Source: Thereva unica
Lineage: Eukaryota; Arthropoda; Insecta; Diptera; Therevidae
Reading direction: 5' to 3'
DNA length: 64,000 nt
NCBI GenBank assembly: GCA_949987705.1
Contig: OX465281.1
Location: forward strand, 106,814,266-106,878,265
Within the stretch, counting starts at the first letter, position 1. Each line of letters begins with the position of its first letter. The notes under the pieces were generated by a model. The model saw only the letters and a list, made by a program, of their open reading frames with translations, was not told the origin of the DNA and ran no database searches. Made by a program: the position numbers and the translations under genes. This document shows, piece after piece, positions 22,001-34,012 of this stretch.

Positions 22001-23977
22001 TCACCTAAACGTGTGTCAAATGAAAAAATTTCTTCTTCGACTTGAATTTCATCCGAATCTTGTAGCTTTTTTTTATGTAATTCTTTTTTTTCATTATTAA
22101 CGGTATCTTTGGTTTGTTCTTTAACGTCGTCAAGTAAAAGAACTTCATCACCATCTTTGGATTTTGCTATGGATTCCTTAGATGCAGATTTGTTTAATAC
22201 AGTGCAGCTTTTATATAGTTTAGTTTTCTTTTCAACTATAACAACATCTTCATCACTGTCAGAGTTATCGGTTTTGGTTTTCTGAACAAGCATGACTACG
22301 TCATCATCATCTTCGCTCTGTTCTTGGCTTTTTAAATTTGTGTGGGCAACCTCTTTGGATTTCTCTTCGGTCTCCGAAGAATTCATTGAGGTGTGATCAA
22401 TTTGTTTTATGTCATCCTTTACTTCAATATCTTCCTTGGTATCATCCCTTTCATCTTCTGGTAAAGGGCTGTCTAAGTTAATTATATCACCGTCGACTAA
22501 TGGTGATTTCGAACATGTTAATAGAGACCTACTAACGGCACCTACAACAGACGTTCCGATTTGAGAGGGTGGAGTGTCCGAATTTTTTTCATGATCGAAA
22601 CTATCTTTACTTTCTCTTTCTATAAAACTTTTTGAAGGCGGTGTATCGAAGTTAAGATTTTCTTTAGAATTTTGACCCTTAATTGGGTGTGTAGCTTCTC
22701 CGCACTTTTCAATGGAAAACTCATCTTTTGGGGAAAAAGTGGATTCATAACTATTTTGTGGAGATGATACAAGTGTTGTATTTGAATTTTGTTCAATCTG
22801 GATAGTTTCTGACGAGTTATGATCCTGCTCCAAGTTTGTTTTCTCTTTTTGAGATTGACTTTCAATAGATTCTGCCAGGTTTATTTCTAGTGCTTTAGAT
22901 TTGGTACTGTTAGTTAAAAGTTTAAGATCTTGCATTTCACTTACTTTCTCTTCTGTTTTGTTCTCTTTATTATAGGTATTAGTATTTTGATGTACATTAT
23001 AATCTTCAATACTTTCATTGTCAGAACCGATTTGTTTTGCTGAAGCAAGACTATCAGCAGAAATTTGTATTTTCTTGGTTTCCATTTTAAAAACGTTTTT
23101 ATCTATTCCTTTTATTTCCTGATTTTCGCTGTAACTAGAAGAACTTTGAATCGTGACAGATTTTCTTAAGCTACTTTCATCAATTTTTACAATATCTTTC
23201 CCTGTTTTGTTCTCAAAAGATTTTCGGCTATGATCCACCGCTACATTTGTTTCTCTGTCATGCCTGTCAGCAAATTCTTCTAAGTTGTATTCTTTACTTT
23301 TGGGTTCTTGTACTAGTTTTTCACTCGTTTCTTTATTTATATTATTTATAATACTCTCTTCATCCAGTTTATTCTTGTCTTTTGCCATTTCACAAAGTAA
23401 TTCCTTTGTCTTGTTAGTGTCGATTTCTATTTTATCTAATTCATTAGGTTCATTAATTTCTACAGGGTTAACTTTACTTTCTAACCGAAGTGAGCAGCTT
23501 TCTTTCCCTAGATTTTTTTCATTTTTCATGTGTTGTTTTGTTTCTAAGTCTTGAACAAACAATTCAGGATTTTCAATATTCTGCGCTCTGTGAATTGTGT
23601 CATCTTTTAATGTAGCGTCAATATGAAATTCTTCAGATAATACACTATCTTTTTTTGAAGTTTTGGATCCGCAAATATTTTTTAAAGGATCTTGTTGTTG
23701 TATTACTTTTTTGTCTGTAAAACAATTCAGGAAAAAATTTGAGTTGTTTAAAAATGTTAAGATTCATCGATTTTAAATTACCTGATCCGCTTGCATCTTT
23801 AACATGTATTTCTTCATTTTGCTTCATTTCGGAGTCTTCGTTTAGCAAGAGACACAATTTATCAACGTTTTCATTGTCGCCCCTACGAGCTACGATGTTT
23901 GAAATTAGTCTATTTGATACAGACTGTAAATTTTTAAATTCAACTGCAGCTGCAGGTGTTTTTTTCACCTCCATCAT
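19014..23977 (-). CDS. wde: Windei / ATF7IP orthologue, SETDB1 cofactor, four exons
   Basis: A nuclear cofactor that in flies and vertebrates binds and stabilises the H3K9 methyltransferase SETDB1/Eggless to build heterochromatin. Exons on the minus strand are 23977-23782, 23714-20327, 19905-19523 and 19462-19014. All three introns (67, 415 and 60 bp) have GT-AG ends and the exons total 4416 nt, one frame of 1471 residues. Residues 66 to about 950 are acidic, Ser/Lys-rich and probably disordered. About 955-1050 is the conserved helical/coiled-coil SETDB1-binding region (ADLEELVLQKVVEGIVYKSE). Near 1250 is a SUMO-interacting motif, VIDLTDEDD. Residues about 1373-1471 form the C-terminal fibronectin type III domain characteristic of ATF7IP. 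Start chosen at the first ATG (MMEVKK); an upstream 5' UTR exon is possible. It is the only host gene recognised here. Confidence 0.93.
19478..19496. repeat. TA microsatellite in windei intron 3
   Basis: A short TATATATATATATATG run lies inside the 60-bp third intron, close to the splice acceptor at 19463-19466. Confidence 0.8.
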
Positions 23978-24004
23978 TGCGCGAGGTTTCAAAATACTTA
24001 ACAA

Positions 24005-24990
24005 ACCTGGTACTTAAATAATTTAATATTTTAAATGATTTATAAATTTTAACATCATTAACAAACCTGATATGTAATCACTATTTTTTTTAACTTTTGA
24101 AATAGAATTGATTTTTATATATGAATATATGAATGCTTTTTCATTAACATATGTTTTATTCGTCCTCTAAATAATGAAAGTTGCATTTCACATTTTAAAA
24201 TCAGAATTAATTTTCTACCAGCAACTTAACTTCAAGCAATAATTTTAGGTCCTAAATTACTCATTTAAATGTAGCCGAAGTAATTTTAATTGTTTCTGGC
24301 AAATTATCACCGAAATATTATGCTTCGAAACCGAGAAAGCGGTAGCTTTTCACTTTTACAGATTCGAGTACCTATTTTCTCACTACAACTTCCAGTATGT
24401 GAATATTTCCCTGCAAATAAAAAAAAACACCATATTAAGGAGATATTTTATTAGTCAAAATTTCTATCAACTTTTTCACCGAAAATACGTATAGATTTTT
24501 TCAAACTCCGTGACACAAAAAATTTGAACAGTTCTGCGCACCTCATTGCCAAATTTTATAAATATTGTACTATTATTTCCCCGCTTTTTAGGTAAAACGG
24601 CAACAAACGCAGAAAAAACTCAACAAAATAATTTGGGAAGGAATGCGCGAGTTAAGAAAAACACAATTTCTTTTTATATTTTTAATTATTCTTTAATGTG
24701 CTTCTAGTTTGAGATGTAAAATTGAACTGAACTATTTAAGATTAAACTTATTACATGAAAGCTTTTGAGTGAATTTTGCATGGGAAAAAGAATGCAGTGC
24801 TGACGGCAATTTCAAATCCTCTGAGGCGTCTCATTTCTGAGTTTTTAGTTAGGAAAAGTTAGAGAAAATCTTACATATCTCAGGACGTGTTTATAAAAAC
24901 GTAGAACACAATGTCAGGAGTTGATGTTTTGGAGAATTTAGATAATAATGCTCTTAGAGCCAAGTGTCTTCAGTATGAATTGCCGAATCC
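24005..24990. other. Windei upstream region
   Basis: No ORF of note. The first 70 bases upstream of the start contain a doubled AACAAACCTG motif (about 24000 and 24060). Promoter elements cannot be assigned with confidence. Repeat copy C lies within at 24495-24660. Confidence 0.4.
24495..24660 (+). repeat. Dispersed repeat family, copy C (fragment)
   Basis: Reads like the minus strand of 2003-1845: shared landmarks are AGATTTTTTCAAAC, CCGTGACACAAA, TTCTGCGCACCTC and GCAACAAACGCAGAAAAAAC. It shares the junction between the gag-like fragment and the repeat seen in copy A, so that junction belongs to the family and not to the locus. Confidence 0.75.
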
Positions 24991-25240
24991 TTACTAATAT
25001 TATAAATGCGAAAGTAACTCTGTCTATCTGTCTGTTACGCTTTTACGCCTAAGCCGCTGGACCGATTTTGATGAAATTTGCAACAGACATAGTTTAGACC
25101 TTGGAGACGGACATAGGCTACTTTTTTTTGGAGAAAAAAGGGTTGAAGGGGGTGAAATTGGGTTCAATAAGTTATAAGAGGATTTTTTTCTTTACTTTTT
25201 TTCTATTGTATAAAAAGTAACTGATTGACAGACAACGCAC
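24988..25240 (+). repeat. Interspersed repeat, TAATATTATAAATGCGAAAG type
   Basis: Begins ACTAATATTATAAATGCGAA and continues with a CTGT-rich run, then ACGCCTAAGCCGCTGGACCG and ATTTTGATGAAATTTG. Sequences of this type are spread widely in insect genomes. Here it leads into the roughly 120-bp tandem array, with which it shares the CCGCTGGA phrase. I do not assign it to a class. Confidence 0.6.
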
Positions 25241-26535
25241 AACCTAAACTGCTAGAGCTAAAGGGCTGAAATTTTAACAGTGCATCCGCAACGATTTTTC
25301 GAAATTCATCCCTTAAGGGGATGAAATAGGGTCAACTCAAAACCGCTGGAGCTATAAGGCTGAAATTTTGACAGTGCATCCCTATAATGACGTGGACATC
25401 CACTAAGAAGCGGTTTTTCGAAATTCATCCCCTAAGGAAGTGAAATGAGGTTTACCCAAACCGCTGGAGCTATAGGGCTGAAATTTTGACAGTGCACCCC
25501 TATAATGATGTGGACATCCACTAAAAAGCGATTTTTCGAAATTCATCCCCTAAAGCCTAGTATCCAGATCGAGTGAAATTTCACTTCCTATCTTAAATAC
25601 ATGTAAAAAAGGCGAGTGAATTGAGAGCGAATTTTTTTTCACTAGCGTTTCGCTTACTAGTATCCAGTTCGAGTGAAATTTTACAGGTTAAAAATTTGAT
25701 GAACAGGTGTCGCTGTTTTATTATTTCGCAGTGAAAAGACCACAAACCCTCAGTTCACGGACAACTGTCATATTTAATTTTGAATTTGACTAGGCGATTT
25801 AAAACAATAAATAACAGTAATAACAATAACACATTTGAAACATGTAAAATATCGAAAATGTGGGTTTTTTCAATACTATTCGAATATTTTGTGAATTCTA
25901 TCTTTTGTATGAAGGAAGTTTTGGACTCAATTTTGACTATGAGTCACAGGAAATATAAAATTTATCACAACGACACCTTGTAGTCATAGCAATGAATTAA
26001 TCCCATGCGAATCGAAAATGAAATAAGGGAAGTGAAAAGTAAGTGAAATTTCACTCGATATGGATACTAGGCTTTAGGGGGTGAATTAGGGTTTTTCCAA
26101 ACCGCTAAAGCTATAGGGCTGAAATTTTGACAGTGCATCCCTATAATGGCGTGGAAATCCACTATTAAAGCGATTTTTTCGAAATTCTTCCCCTAAGGGA
26201 TGGAAATGGGGTTTACCTAAACCGCTGGAGCTATAGGGCTGAAATTTTGACAGTGCATCCCTATAATGATTTGGACATCCACTAAACAGCGATTTTTCGA
26301 AATTCATCCCCTAAGGAGGTGAAATGGGGTTTTTCCAAACCGCTAAAGCTATAGGGCTGAAATTTTGACAGTGCATCCCTATAATGGCGTGGACATCCAC
26401 TATAAAGCGATTTTTCGAAATTAATCCCCTAAGTGGGTGAAATGGGGTCAACCCAAAACCGCTGGAACTATAGGGCTGAAATTTTGACAGTGCATGGCGT
26501 GGACATCGACTAAAATGCGAGTTTTCGAAATTCAT
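25239..26535 (+). repeat. About 120-bp tandem repeat array, seven units
   Basis: Units begin near 25239, 25340, 25459, 26099, 26219, 26337 and 26455. The shared core is ACCGCTGGAGCTATAGGGCT, then GAAATTTTGACAGTGCAT, TGGACATCCACTA, GCGATTTTTCGAAATTCATC and CCCCTAAG. Spacing is 118-120 bp except for a shorter first unit. A 522-bp MITE splits the array between units 3 and 4. Open frames on the minus strand here merely translate the repeat. Confidence 0.9.
25553..26074. mobile_element. 522-bp MITE with 34-bp TIRs, TA target
   Basis: Left end AAGCCTAGTATCCAGATCGA; the right end is its complement with one mismatch, continuing to GTGAAATTTCACTT. The flanking TA dinucleotides (25551-25552, 26075-26076) suggest a Tc1/mariner-type target. 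A further copy of the end motif (CTAGTATCCAGTTCGAGTGA) lies at about 25656. The 67-codon frame at 25780-25983 has no recognisable domain. It sits inside a tandem-repeat unit, whose sequence resumes on the other side. Confidence 0.85.
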
Positions 26536-26893
26536 TCAAAAGTTGATCGCCTTAACAATTTGAACACTTAAACACACTTAATCACCAAATGTTTTATTTT
26601 TTTTAATGAAATCACTAAAAAACTATTCACTGATAAATCCAAATGCAGTTAAAAGTGTTAAAATACAATATTTTATCACTTTTTACTGCAAAAATAAACA
26701 CAAAAATTCTGCGCGTACGGCTTCCGCGCCATGTTACTCCGGTGTGCGGTGACTTTTGGGACTATTACCACCACCACGAAAAATTCATCTACGAGGCCTG
26801 TAGTTGAGAGGGTCTTGGCGCAGTCTAACTCGAAGGCCCATCACCCTTCACTAGACTCAACGACCGACCGGACCGACGAACGGCACAAGTACC
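26536..26893. other. Flank of the BEL insertion, no gene recognised
   Basis: AT-rich up to about 26700, then GC-richer with an open frame that runs into the LTR. This DNA continues after the 3' LTR at 38587, as shown by the duplicated GTACC. No domain is seen across the rejoined flank. Confidence 0.4.
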
Positions 26894-27262
26894 TGTCTAA
26901 AACCACAACAAATTTCCCGATGTCTGAAAATGCAGCAAATTTCTGGCACGCGCGTGACCCTGCATTGGTGGACATCCGCTCGTTAATAAATAAATATATT
27001 ACGATCAGCAATTATTGGACCATCAGCAATAATTGTTACCTGCTTGCACATTGATTTTCGAGTATTGATTCTTAGCCTGTTCAAGGTTCAATTCTTGAGC
27101 TTTGATGTGTAAGCAAATAATTTTTATATAAAAGAAGAAACAAATAAATTAAATTCATTCAGTCATTAAGAATCAAGCCTTTTATTTTATACTCAGTTTG
27201 AGGCTGCACTGAGAAGTCAGTTAGTGAGAAGTTAATAAATAGATAAAATAATCTATTTTTCA
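26894..27262 (+). repeat. BEL 5' LTR
   Basis: Starts TGTCTAAAACCACAACAA and ends ATCTATTTTTCA. It differs from the 3' LTR only by a 4-bp indel (near 26997), a 1-bp indel (near 27172) and about one substitution (TTTGAGG against TGTGAGG), so the two are close to 99% identical outside indels. Contains AATAAA-like signals. Confidence 0.95.
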
Positions 27263-27309
27263 TTGGTGACCCCGACGTTCGAGAATCTTTTGGTGATCCC
27301 GTTTACGCC

Positions 27310-29226
27310 ATGGAATCATTAGAGCAGCTTGTAACGCTTCAATCCGGAATCGGAAAACGCATCGAGAAGCAGTTTCAGAACTTCAAAAAAGACTCCCCCA
27401 GCAGAAAAAGGGGAGACGATGGCATCCAGAGAATGCAAAATAGGCTCTCAACGCTGGAAGAAGATTGGGCTCAATTCCAGCAAAACAACAGCCAACTGAC
27501 TCCATTACAATAGGAATTCTCGCAACATCCGTATTTCAGCCAGGGATTTGAAGAAGTAGTAAGAACAGCGTACGAAGAATTAAAAAAGGCAATTCAAGCA
27601 GCCATCATAGCTGCAACAGCAGAACTTGCAGCAGCAAAGGTCAGAGATCCAAGCCCAAAGGCCGGCACCAGCGGCCAGCAAAATTAAAGTGAGCCTGAGG
27701 AATCAGCAGATGATAAGAGAGAAGTGGCCGACATCGAACAAGCTAGACGGTTACGACGACAACATGCGCTTATGACGGCTCTAGAACGGCTTTTGGCATC
27801 CACAGAACAAGACCTGAATATCCCGCGTTCTCAAGCATACTACACACAACGGAGAACAACAATTGAAAAATATTGGACGGATATCAGCAAGTTACACCAA
27901 GACATCATGTCTGAAGCGGATCAAACTGACTACAACCTGAATGTGTTCCTAGAACTGGAGGACCACTATCTTGATATAATTACACATATCCAAGAACTCT
28001 CTGCTCCTCAGGAAACGACACTTCCATCCAGGCCATCAATATCAAACTCAGTAAAGCTCCCTAAGATCACACTACCTACGTTTGACGGGAATTACCTCAG
28101 GTGGGAACAGTTCCGAGATCTTTTCAAGGAATTAATCCATATTCAGCCAATGGGTGCGGTACAAAAGTTAATGTATTTAAAGGCAAACCTAGTGGGGGAA
28201 GCCAGCAAAATTGTACAACACCTCCCAGTAACAGAACATAATTATTCCATTGCATGGACAACACTTAATGAGCGCTACGAGAATAAGCGCCTGTTAATAA
28301 CAACCTACTTGGACAAATTAATGAACCAGACATCCCTGCAAAATGAGTCCGCCACCGCCATAAAGGCCAACTCCGTCGTCGCCTGGTCCCAAGTCCAGGG
28401 TGTGAAAGGAGGAGGGTTGTCGACCTGCCGAATTGATCGTAAAAACTAGGCAAGAAACCGCATTTTTCAAAGCGGCACCGACAGCAGCGTATCCGTTGCG
28501 GGGACGTCCCGCTCGGACCGCCAGCTAACGGATCAAAGAAGCAAAGAAGCCATAAAGGCCATACACGATAACACAAAGGAAGTGTTACTAAAATTAAATA
28601 ACACAGGTCTAAACACAGACAGTTGGAGCCCTCTCGTACACCATATCCTGGTCAAGAAACTTGATCGAGCCACTCATCATCTTTACGAGCAGTCACTCGC
28701 CAATCCGAAGGAAGTCCCAGACATATTTGGACTCCTTAAATTCTTGGAAACACGCTTTCAATCACTGGAAGCACTGGGAAGTGGACGAATCAACAGCCAG
28801 TACATGAAAGAGCGCCCTCAAGGTCACAAGGCGTCTTTAATGTTAGCAAAAAATCCTATCAAAAGGCCATGCGACATGTGCAAAGGAGAGCACCCGTTGT
28901 ACTATTGCCAAAGGTTTTTAACGCTAAAACCACAGGAGCGAGCAAAGTACGTCCGACAGTGGAAAAGATGTGAAAATTGCCTCAGGACTGGACACTCAGT
29001 ATCCAAATGCAAAGGAAGACGCTGTTCCAAATGTGCAGAGAGACACAATACCATATTGCACGATGATTCAAGGTCCACTCAGAGACCATCACCTCAGCAA
29101 GAGATCGTTGCCCCTCCAGCAAACTTAGCAGCCGCAACCCACCAAGAAGCACAGTATAAATATTCAACGTCATACGTATTTTTAGCAACAGCCATAGTGC
29201 AAGTAATGGATCATCATGGCAACTGA
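27310..29226 (+). pseudogene. BEL gag, with stops and a retroposed insert
   Basis: One reading frame from the ATG at 27310, 48 nt after the LTR, to a TGA at 29224. In-frame stops lie at 27511 and 27685, and a third (28447) lies inside the 179-bp insert. The middle (27724 to about 28350) is the gag domain of BEL elements: LPKITLPTFDGNYLRWEQF, then LMYLKANLVGEASKIV. The C-terminal part holds three zinc motifs near 28870-29060: CDMCKGEHPLYYC, CENCLRTGHSVSKC and CSKCAERHNTILH. Gag would form the particle and bind RNA. The frame resumes in phase after each stop, which shows they are point lesions. Confidence 0.92.
28357..28561 (+). mobile_element. 179-bp retroposed insert in gag with 13-bp duplication
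   Basis: GCCATAAAGGCCA occurs at 28357-28369 and 28549-28561. The 179 bp between (28370-28548) interrupt the gag domain and end in an A-rich tail (CAAAGAAGCAAAGAA). Removing them with one 13-bp copy rejoins gag in frame. The size, the long duplication and the A-rich end fit a SINE or a short 5'-truncated LINE end. I do not recognise the body (starts ACTCCGTCGTCGCCTGG). Confidence 0.8.
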
Positions 29227-30290
29227 GTGGAGGGAAGAGCCGTCCTCGATTCTGGCTCCCAGCTCAGTTTCGCCACAGAACGATTCACTCGAAGACTAGG
29301 TTTCATGTCCCGCAAGGAACAGCACGACATCACTGGGATAGGTGAAATTCCACTAACTAGCCACGGCAGAGTTCATCTTAAAATAAAATCACGGACATGT
29401 GGATTCACAACCAGTTTGGAAGTCTTCATCCTAACGAAAATAACATCTGATCAGCCGAGTAGTTACATCCCGACGGCAGATTGGCCCATTCCAAAAAACA
29501 TTCAATTGGCCGACCCTAATTTCAACATATCTCGCGGTATTGACTTGCTGATTGGGGCTGAATTAGTCTACTCACTACAGTCAATCGGACAAATAAAACT
29601 AAAAGACTCGCATACTGTACTACAAAACACAGTTCTCGGGTGGATTGTGACAGGGAAGGCAACTTCACAAGACGCAACTTCAGCCTTTTGCGGAATAAGC
29701 CAACTCGAGCAGGAAGGATTGGAAACAGCTCTAGAAAAATTCTGGGAAATGGAGGAAATTGACAAACCAGAGCGTTGCATCACACCAGCCGAGCAATATT
29801 GTGAAGACCTCTTTAGGGCCACTACCAAGAGGGAATCATCAGGACGATACATAGTTCGGTTTCCATTAAAACAAGACCCGTCCGCCCTAGGGGAATCTTG
29901 GAGTATTGCCTTTCAACGATTCCTGTCATTAGAAAAAAGACTAACAAAATGTCCGGAATTGAAACAACAATATAGGGAATTCATACATGAATATCACAAA
30001 CTTCAACACATGGAACAAATCAAACATGAAGACCTCAGCCAGCAGCATTACTTCCTACCCCATCATTGCGTCATTCGTCCGGAGAGCAGCACAACGAAAT
30101 TACGGGTCGTATTCGACGGCTCAGCAAAATCAACAACGAACTTGTCCCTCAATGACATTCAACATAAGGGTTTAGAACTCAAGATGAGCTGTTTACCATC
30201 CTAGTTCGCTTCAGGACGCATAAGTACGTTTTTACAAGCGATATAACCAAAATGTATCGACAGATATGGATTAATCCAAGTGATCAAAAT
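29227..30290 (+). pseudogene. BEL protease and N-terminal reverse transcriptase
   Basis: Directly follows the TGA that ends gag and stays in its frame. An aspartic protease begins with VLDSGSQLSF near 29240. Further on, WIVTGK and the linker typical of BEL lead into the polymerase: HHCVIRPESSTTKLRVVFD, then a 1-nt frameshift near 30178, then YVFTSDITKMYRQIWI, which holds the first catalytic Asp. At about 30290 the sequence jumps to a point well past the catalytic YVDD box, so the centre of the palm domain is deleted. Confidence 0.9.
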
Positions 30291-30295
30291 CTGAA

Positions 30296-33200
30296 ATTGA
30301 TATCACCGGCGTGACAGAAACATCCGTCAAAACCTTAGGCTTAACTTGGTTCCCCAAGGCAGACCAGTTTCTCATAAAAACGAAATGGGAAGGAGTGAAG
30401 CGCATCACTAAGCGAAGTGTACTAGCAGATGTAGCCCATCTTTTCGATCCTCTTGGTTTGGTCAACCCAGTAATAGTGACCGCAAAAATCTTCATGCAGG
30501 AGCTATGGGCATTAAAACTAGACTGGGATGCCAGTCTACCCGCAGAACTTCACACTAGATGGACATATTTTCGGCAGAGCCTATCAAGGCTAAACGACAT
30601 CAAGGTTCCCAGGAGAATACTAGCAGACCGGCCAGTAAACATACAGCTGCACGCATTTTCCGATGCTTCGGAAAAGGCGTATGGAGCAGCCTTATATTTA
30701 CGATCAGAAAATGCAGCCGGGCAGATCACAGTACGCTTAATTTGTGCAAAGTCACGAGTAGCTCCGCGAAAAATCATCACGCTACCACGACTGGAGCTAT
30801 GTGCAGCAAAACTGACGGCACAATTGGTGGACCGAGTTAGATCAGACTTAAGTTTAAAGATCCATAATATAACGTACTGGACAGATTCGCAGATCGTTTT
30901 ATCGTGGGTACAAGCCGAATCCTCAACATTTAAAACATTTGTCGCTAACCGAGTAGCCACGATTCACAAATTATCCAACGTTCATCAGTGGAAATATGTA
31001 CAGACCAAACTAAATCCAGCCGATCTCGTGTCCAGAGGAACCACGCCAGACGGTTTACTAACCACAGAACTCTGGTTCAACGGGCCACCATTTCTCTATC
31101 AACCCACAGAACTCTTCCCGGCAGAAGCAATTTCCATAATCAGGTTACTTCCTGAAGAAAGGAACAAGAAAACAACACTAATAGCGCATCGTGAAGAATC
31201 CATACTTCAAAACATTGACCACCGAAACTCATTCAGGCACTTACAAAGAGTAACAGCGTATGTAGCAAGGTTCTGCCAAAGACTAAAGGAAAAACAAACA
31301 CAGAAAAACTTCTCCAAGACGCTAACAGTAAAAGAATTACGCCGAGCTCTCCACATTATCATAAAGATAATGCAAAAAGGAGGTTTTGAACGGGAACTCC
31401 AGGAACTAAGACGCAGTAAACAAGTTCCGGCAGACAGCCCACTGAGTACTCTTAGCCCGTTTATCGATGATAAAGGGATCATAAGAGTAGAGGGAAGACT
31501 ACAAAGAGCGAACTTGTCCTACAACAGCCGACACCCAATGGTCTTACCACACAATCATCTCTATACTAAACTATTATTAACACAACTTCATATCGAGCAT
31601 CTTCATGTCGGCCCGCAAGCCCTGCTAGCTATCGCCAGACAACAATTTTGGCCATTAAGAGGAAGACAATTAGTTCAAACAATCGTTCATCAATGTATTC
31701 GATGTTTTAGAGCTCAACCCAAAGGTATGGGGCAAATAATGGGAAATCTCCCGGCCGAAAGGATACAGCCATCAAGACCATTTCTGCATACAGGAATTGA
31801 TTACTTTGGCCCAATTAACATTCACTACAAGATCCGAGGGAAAACACCAACCAAGGCATATGTAGGAGTATTCATCTGTTTCGCTACTAAGGCTACACAT
31901 TTTGAAGTAGTTTCGGACCTAACAACGGCAGCCTTTATCGGAGCCTTGAAGCGGTTTATTGGAAGACGGGGAAATCCTGCTAAGATATACAGCGACAATG
32001 CCACAAATTTCATGGGCGCAAGGAACGAGCTAAATTTCCTTACAGATCTTTCGGACACAAAACATCAACAGGAAGTCTCCGAATATTGTGCCCAGCGAGG
32101 GATCGAGTGGCGTCCAATACCGGCTCGGTCACCACACATGGGGGGACTGTGGGAAGCAGCGGTAAAAGGAGCGAAACATCACCTCAAACGTCTCCTTGCC
32201 GGCGCATCTTTGACATTCGAGGAGCTGTGTACAGTAATGACACAGGTGGAAGCAATCCTCAATTCACGACCGCTTACGCCTATGTCTAATGACCCAAATG
32301 ACTTCCAGGCCCTAACACCAGGACATTTTTTAATAGGAGAGCCGCTGACTACGATAGCAGATCCTCAAGCCGAAACATTAAAAACAAATTTAGCCAAAAG
32401 ATGGAATATGGTTCGAGTTTTGCAACATGAATTTTGGCGACGTTGGTCAACTGAATATCTGCAAGAACTACAAACCAGATATAAATGGAAGCGGGAATAT
32501 CAAAACATCAAACCAGGAACATTAGTCTTACTAAAGGACGAAAACTTACCCTCATTAAACTGGAAAATGGGACGTGTTGCAGAAGTGCACCTGGGAAAGG
32601 ACAACAAGGCACGAGTTCTAAGCATTAAAACTGCCACTGGAGAGACTCAAAGAGCGATTCATCGCATTTGCCCACTTCCATCGGAGGAAGAACCAGAATC
32701 ATCAACGCAAATTGTCCCGAGTATCGACACCTTGATTAGGCCAAAGAGGAAACTGCCTCCTCATCCATTAAGAGGTAGATTCCTACCAATAAACTCTAAC
32801 TGGCACAAAGCTGCAACGGATTCACCCGACACCAACACAACTATAATAGCCGAAGATCCACAGCCACGACCAAAACAAGCCAAGAGGTCGACAGTCGCTA
32901 ATGCCATGACCACAGTACTCCTAACTTTACTGGTTCTGCCTGCTCTCGGGCAAACTCAGACAGCACCATTTGAAATTTTCGCGTTCCACCCTGAAGTCGG
33001 CGCATACTTTGAGCACGTTGGGAATGCCGACATAGTTGTAAGTGACTGGAATCTCATCGTGTACTTCGATACCACAAACCTTTGGCATGAAGCGGAAGAA
33101 TTAACAAGCTTAGTAGAACGATTAAGAAATCTCTGTCAGCTTGCAGCAGGATACGAGCGCCTATGTAACGCCATTACCAACGACTTAAATCATGAACTCC

Positions 33201-34012
33201 TCACCATCCAGCAGCAGAATCGCCTCTTGCGAAGATCACATTCACGCCAATGGCGGTCCCCTTTTGACTTCATTGGAACTGTTGCCAACCGTCTCTTTGG
33301 TGTATTAGATCAAGAATACGCCGAAAATATGAACACAATCATGAGAGATACCACGACCAAAGAGGCCCACTTACTAGAACTCCTCAAAAATCAAACATCA
33401 TTGATAGAGTCCACCCAAAATATCATCAAGAAAGATGAAGAATACATCGATCAACAATATTCTACAATCAACAAACATCTCATAAAAATTCACCAAGAAA
33501 TCAAAGAAACAAACAAGCAAGTGGAAGAACAACACGTCTTGCAGCTATTCAACTTAGTTACGGCGCATACCACCTTGGTAATGAATAGCTTCAGGAAAAT
33601 GCAAACGGGACTAGTCGAAGCTATCACCGACAGCCATCATGGAAAAATAAATCCCCTGTTAATAACACGGGTTCAACTGAAAGAAGAGTTCCAACTTATT
33701 CGAGAACACCTTCCACCCAAGGCCCGGTTACCAGTTACTAGAAAGGAGATGCAGCTGCAACAATTGTATCAACTAATGACAGCCGATGTAGTAGCAACTA
33801 ATAACAGCATCATCTTCAACTTAAGGCTACCATTAATACGAGACGATAACTTCAACCTCTTCAATATCATTCCACTGCCCATAGAATACGCCAATTCCAC
33901 CATAATAATAGAGCCACCTAATCGGTTCCTAATAAGTGACCTGCATCAAGATAACTTCTACCCCATGTCCGCCAGCGAATTTCAACAATGTCACCGAGAT
34001 TTCAGTAGGTAA
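30296..34012 (+). pseudogene. BEL RT thumb, RNase H, integrase and env-like region
   Basis: A single open frame of about 1235 codons. It starts just after the RT deletion (TSVKTLGLTWFP). Near 110-260 is RNase H: HAFSDASEKAYGAAL, LPRLELCAAKL and YWTDSQIVLSWVQ. From about 425 comes integrase with an HHCC finger, then the DDE residues in GIDYFGPI, IYSDNATNF and MGGLWEAAVK. From residue 866 an env-like part begins with a signal-peptide-like hydrophobic run, and near 970 a basic cleavage-like site precedes a hydrophobic stretch, as in F-type envelope proteins of insect retroelements. A frameshift after residue 1233 cuts the env-like part. Env in one frame with pol is also known from roo-like BEL elements. 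Confidence 0.92.

Noticed and set aside
26086..26535. Minus-strand open frames with internal repeats (SKFQPYSSSG)
   Set aside because: They are translations of the roughly 120-bp tandem repeat.
25239..26535. CRISPR-like regular repeats
   Set aside because: Units are about 120 bp with no unique spacers, in an insect nuclear context; an ordinary tandem repeat.
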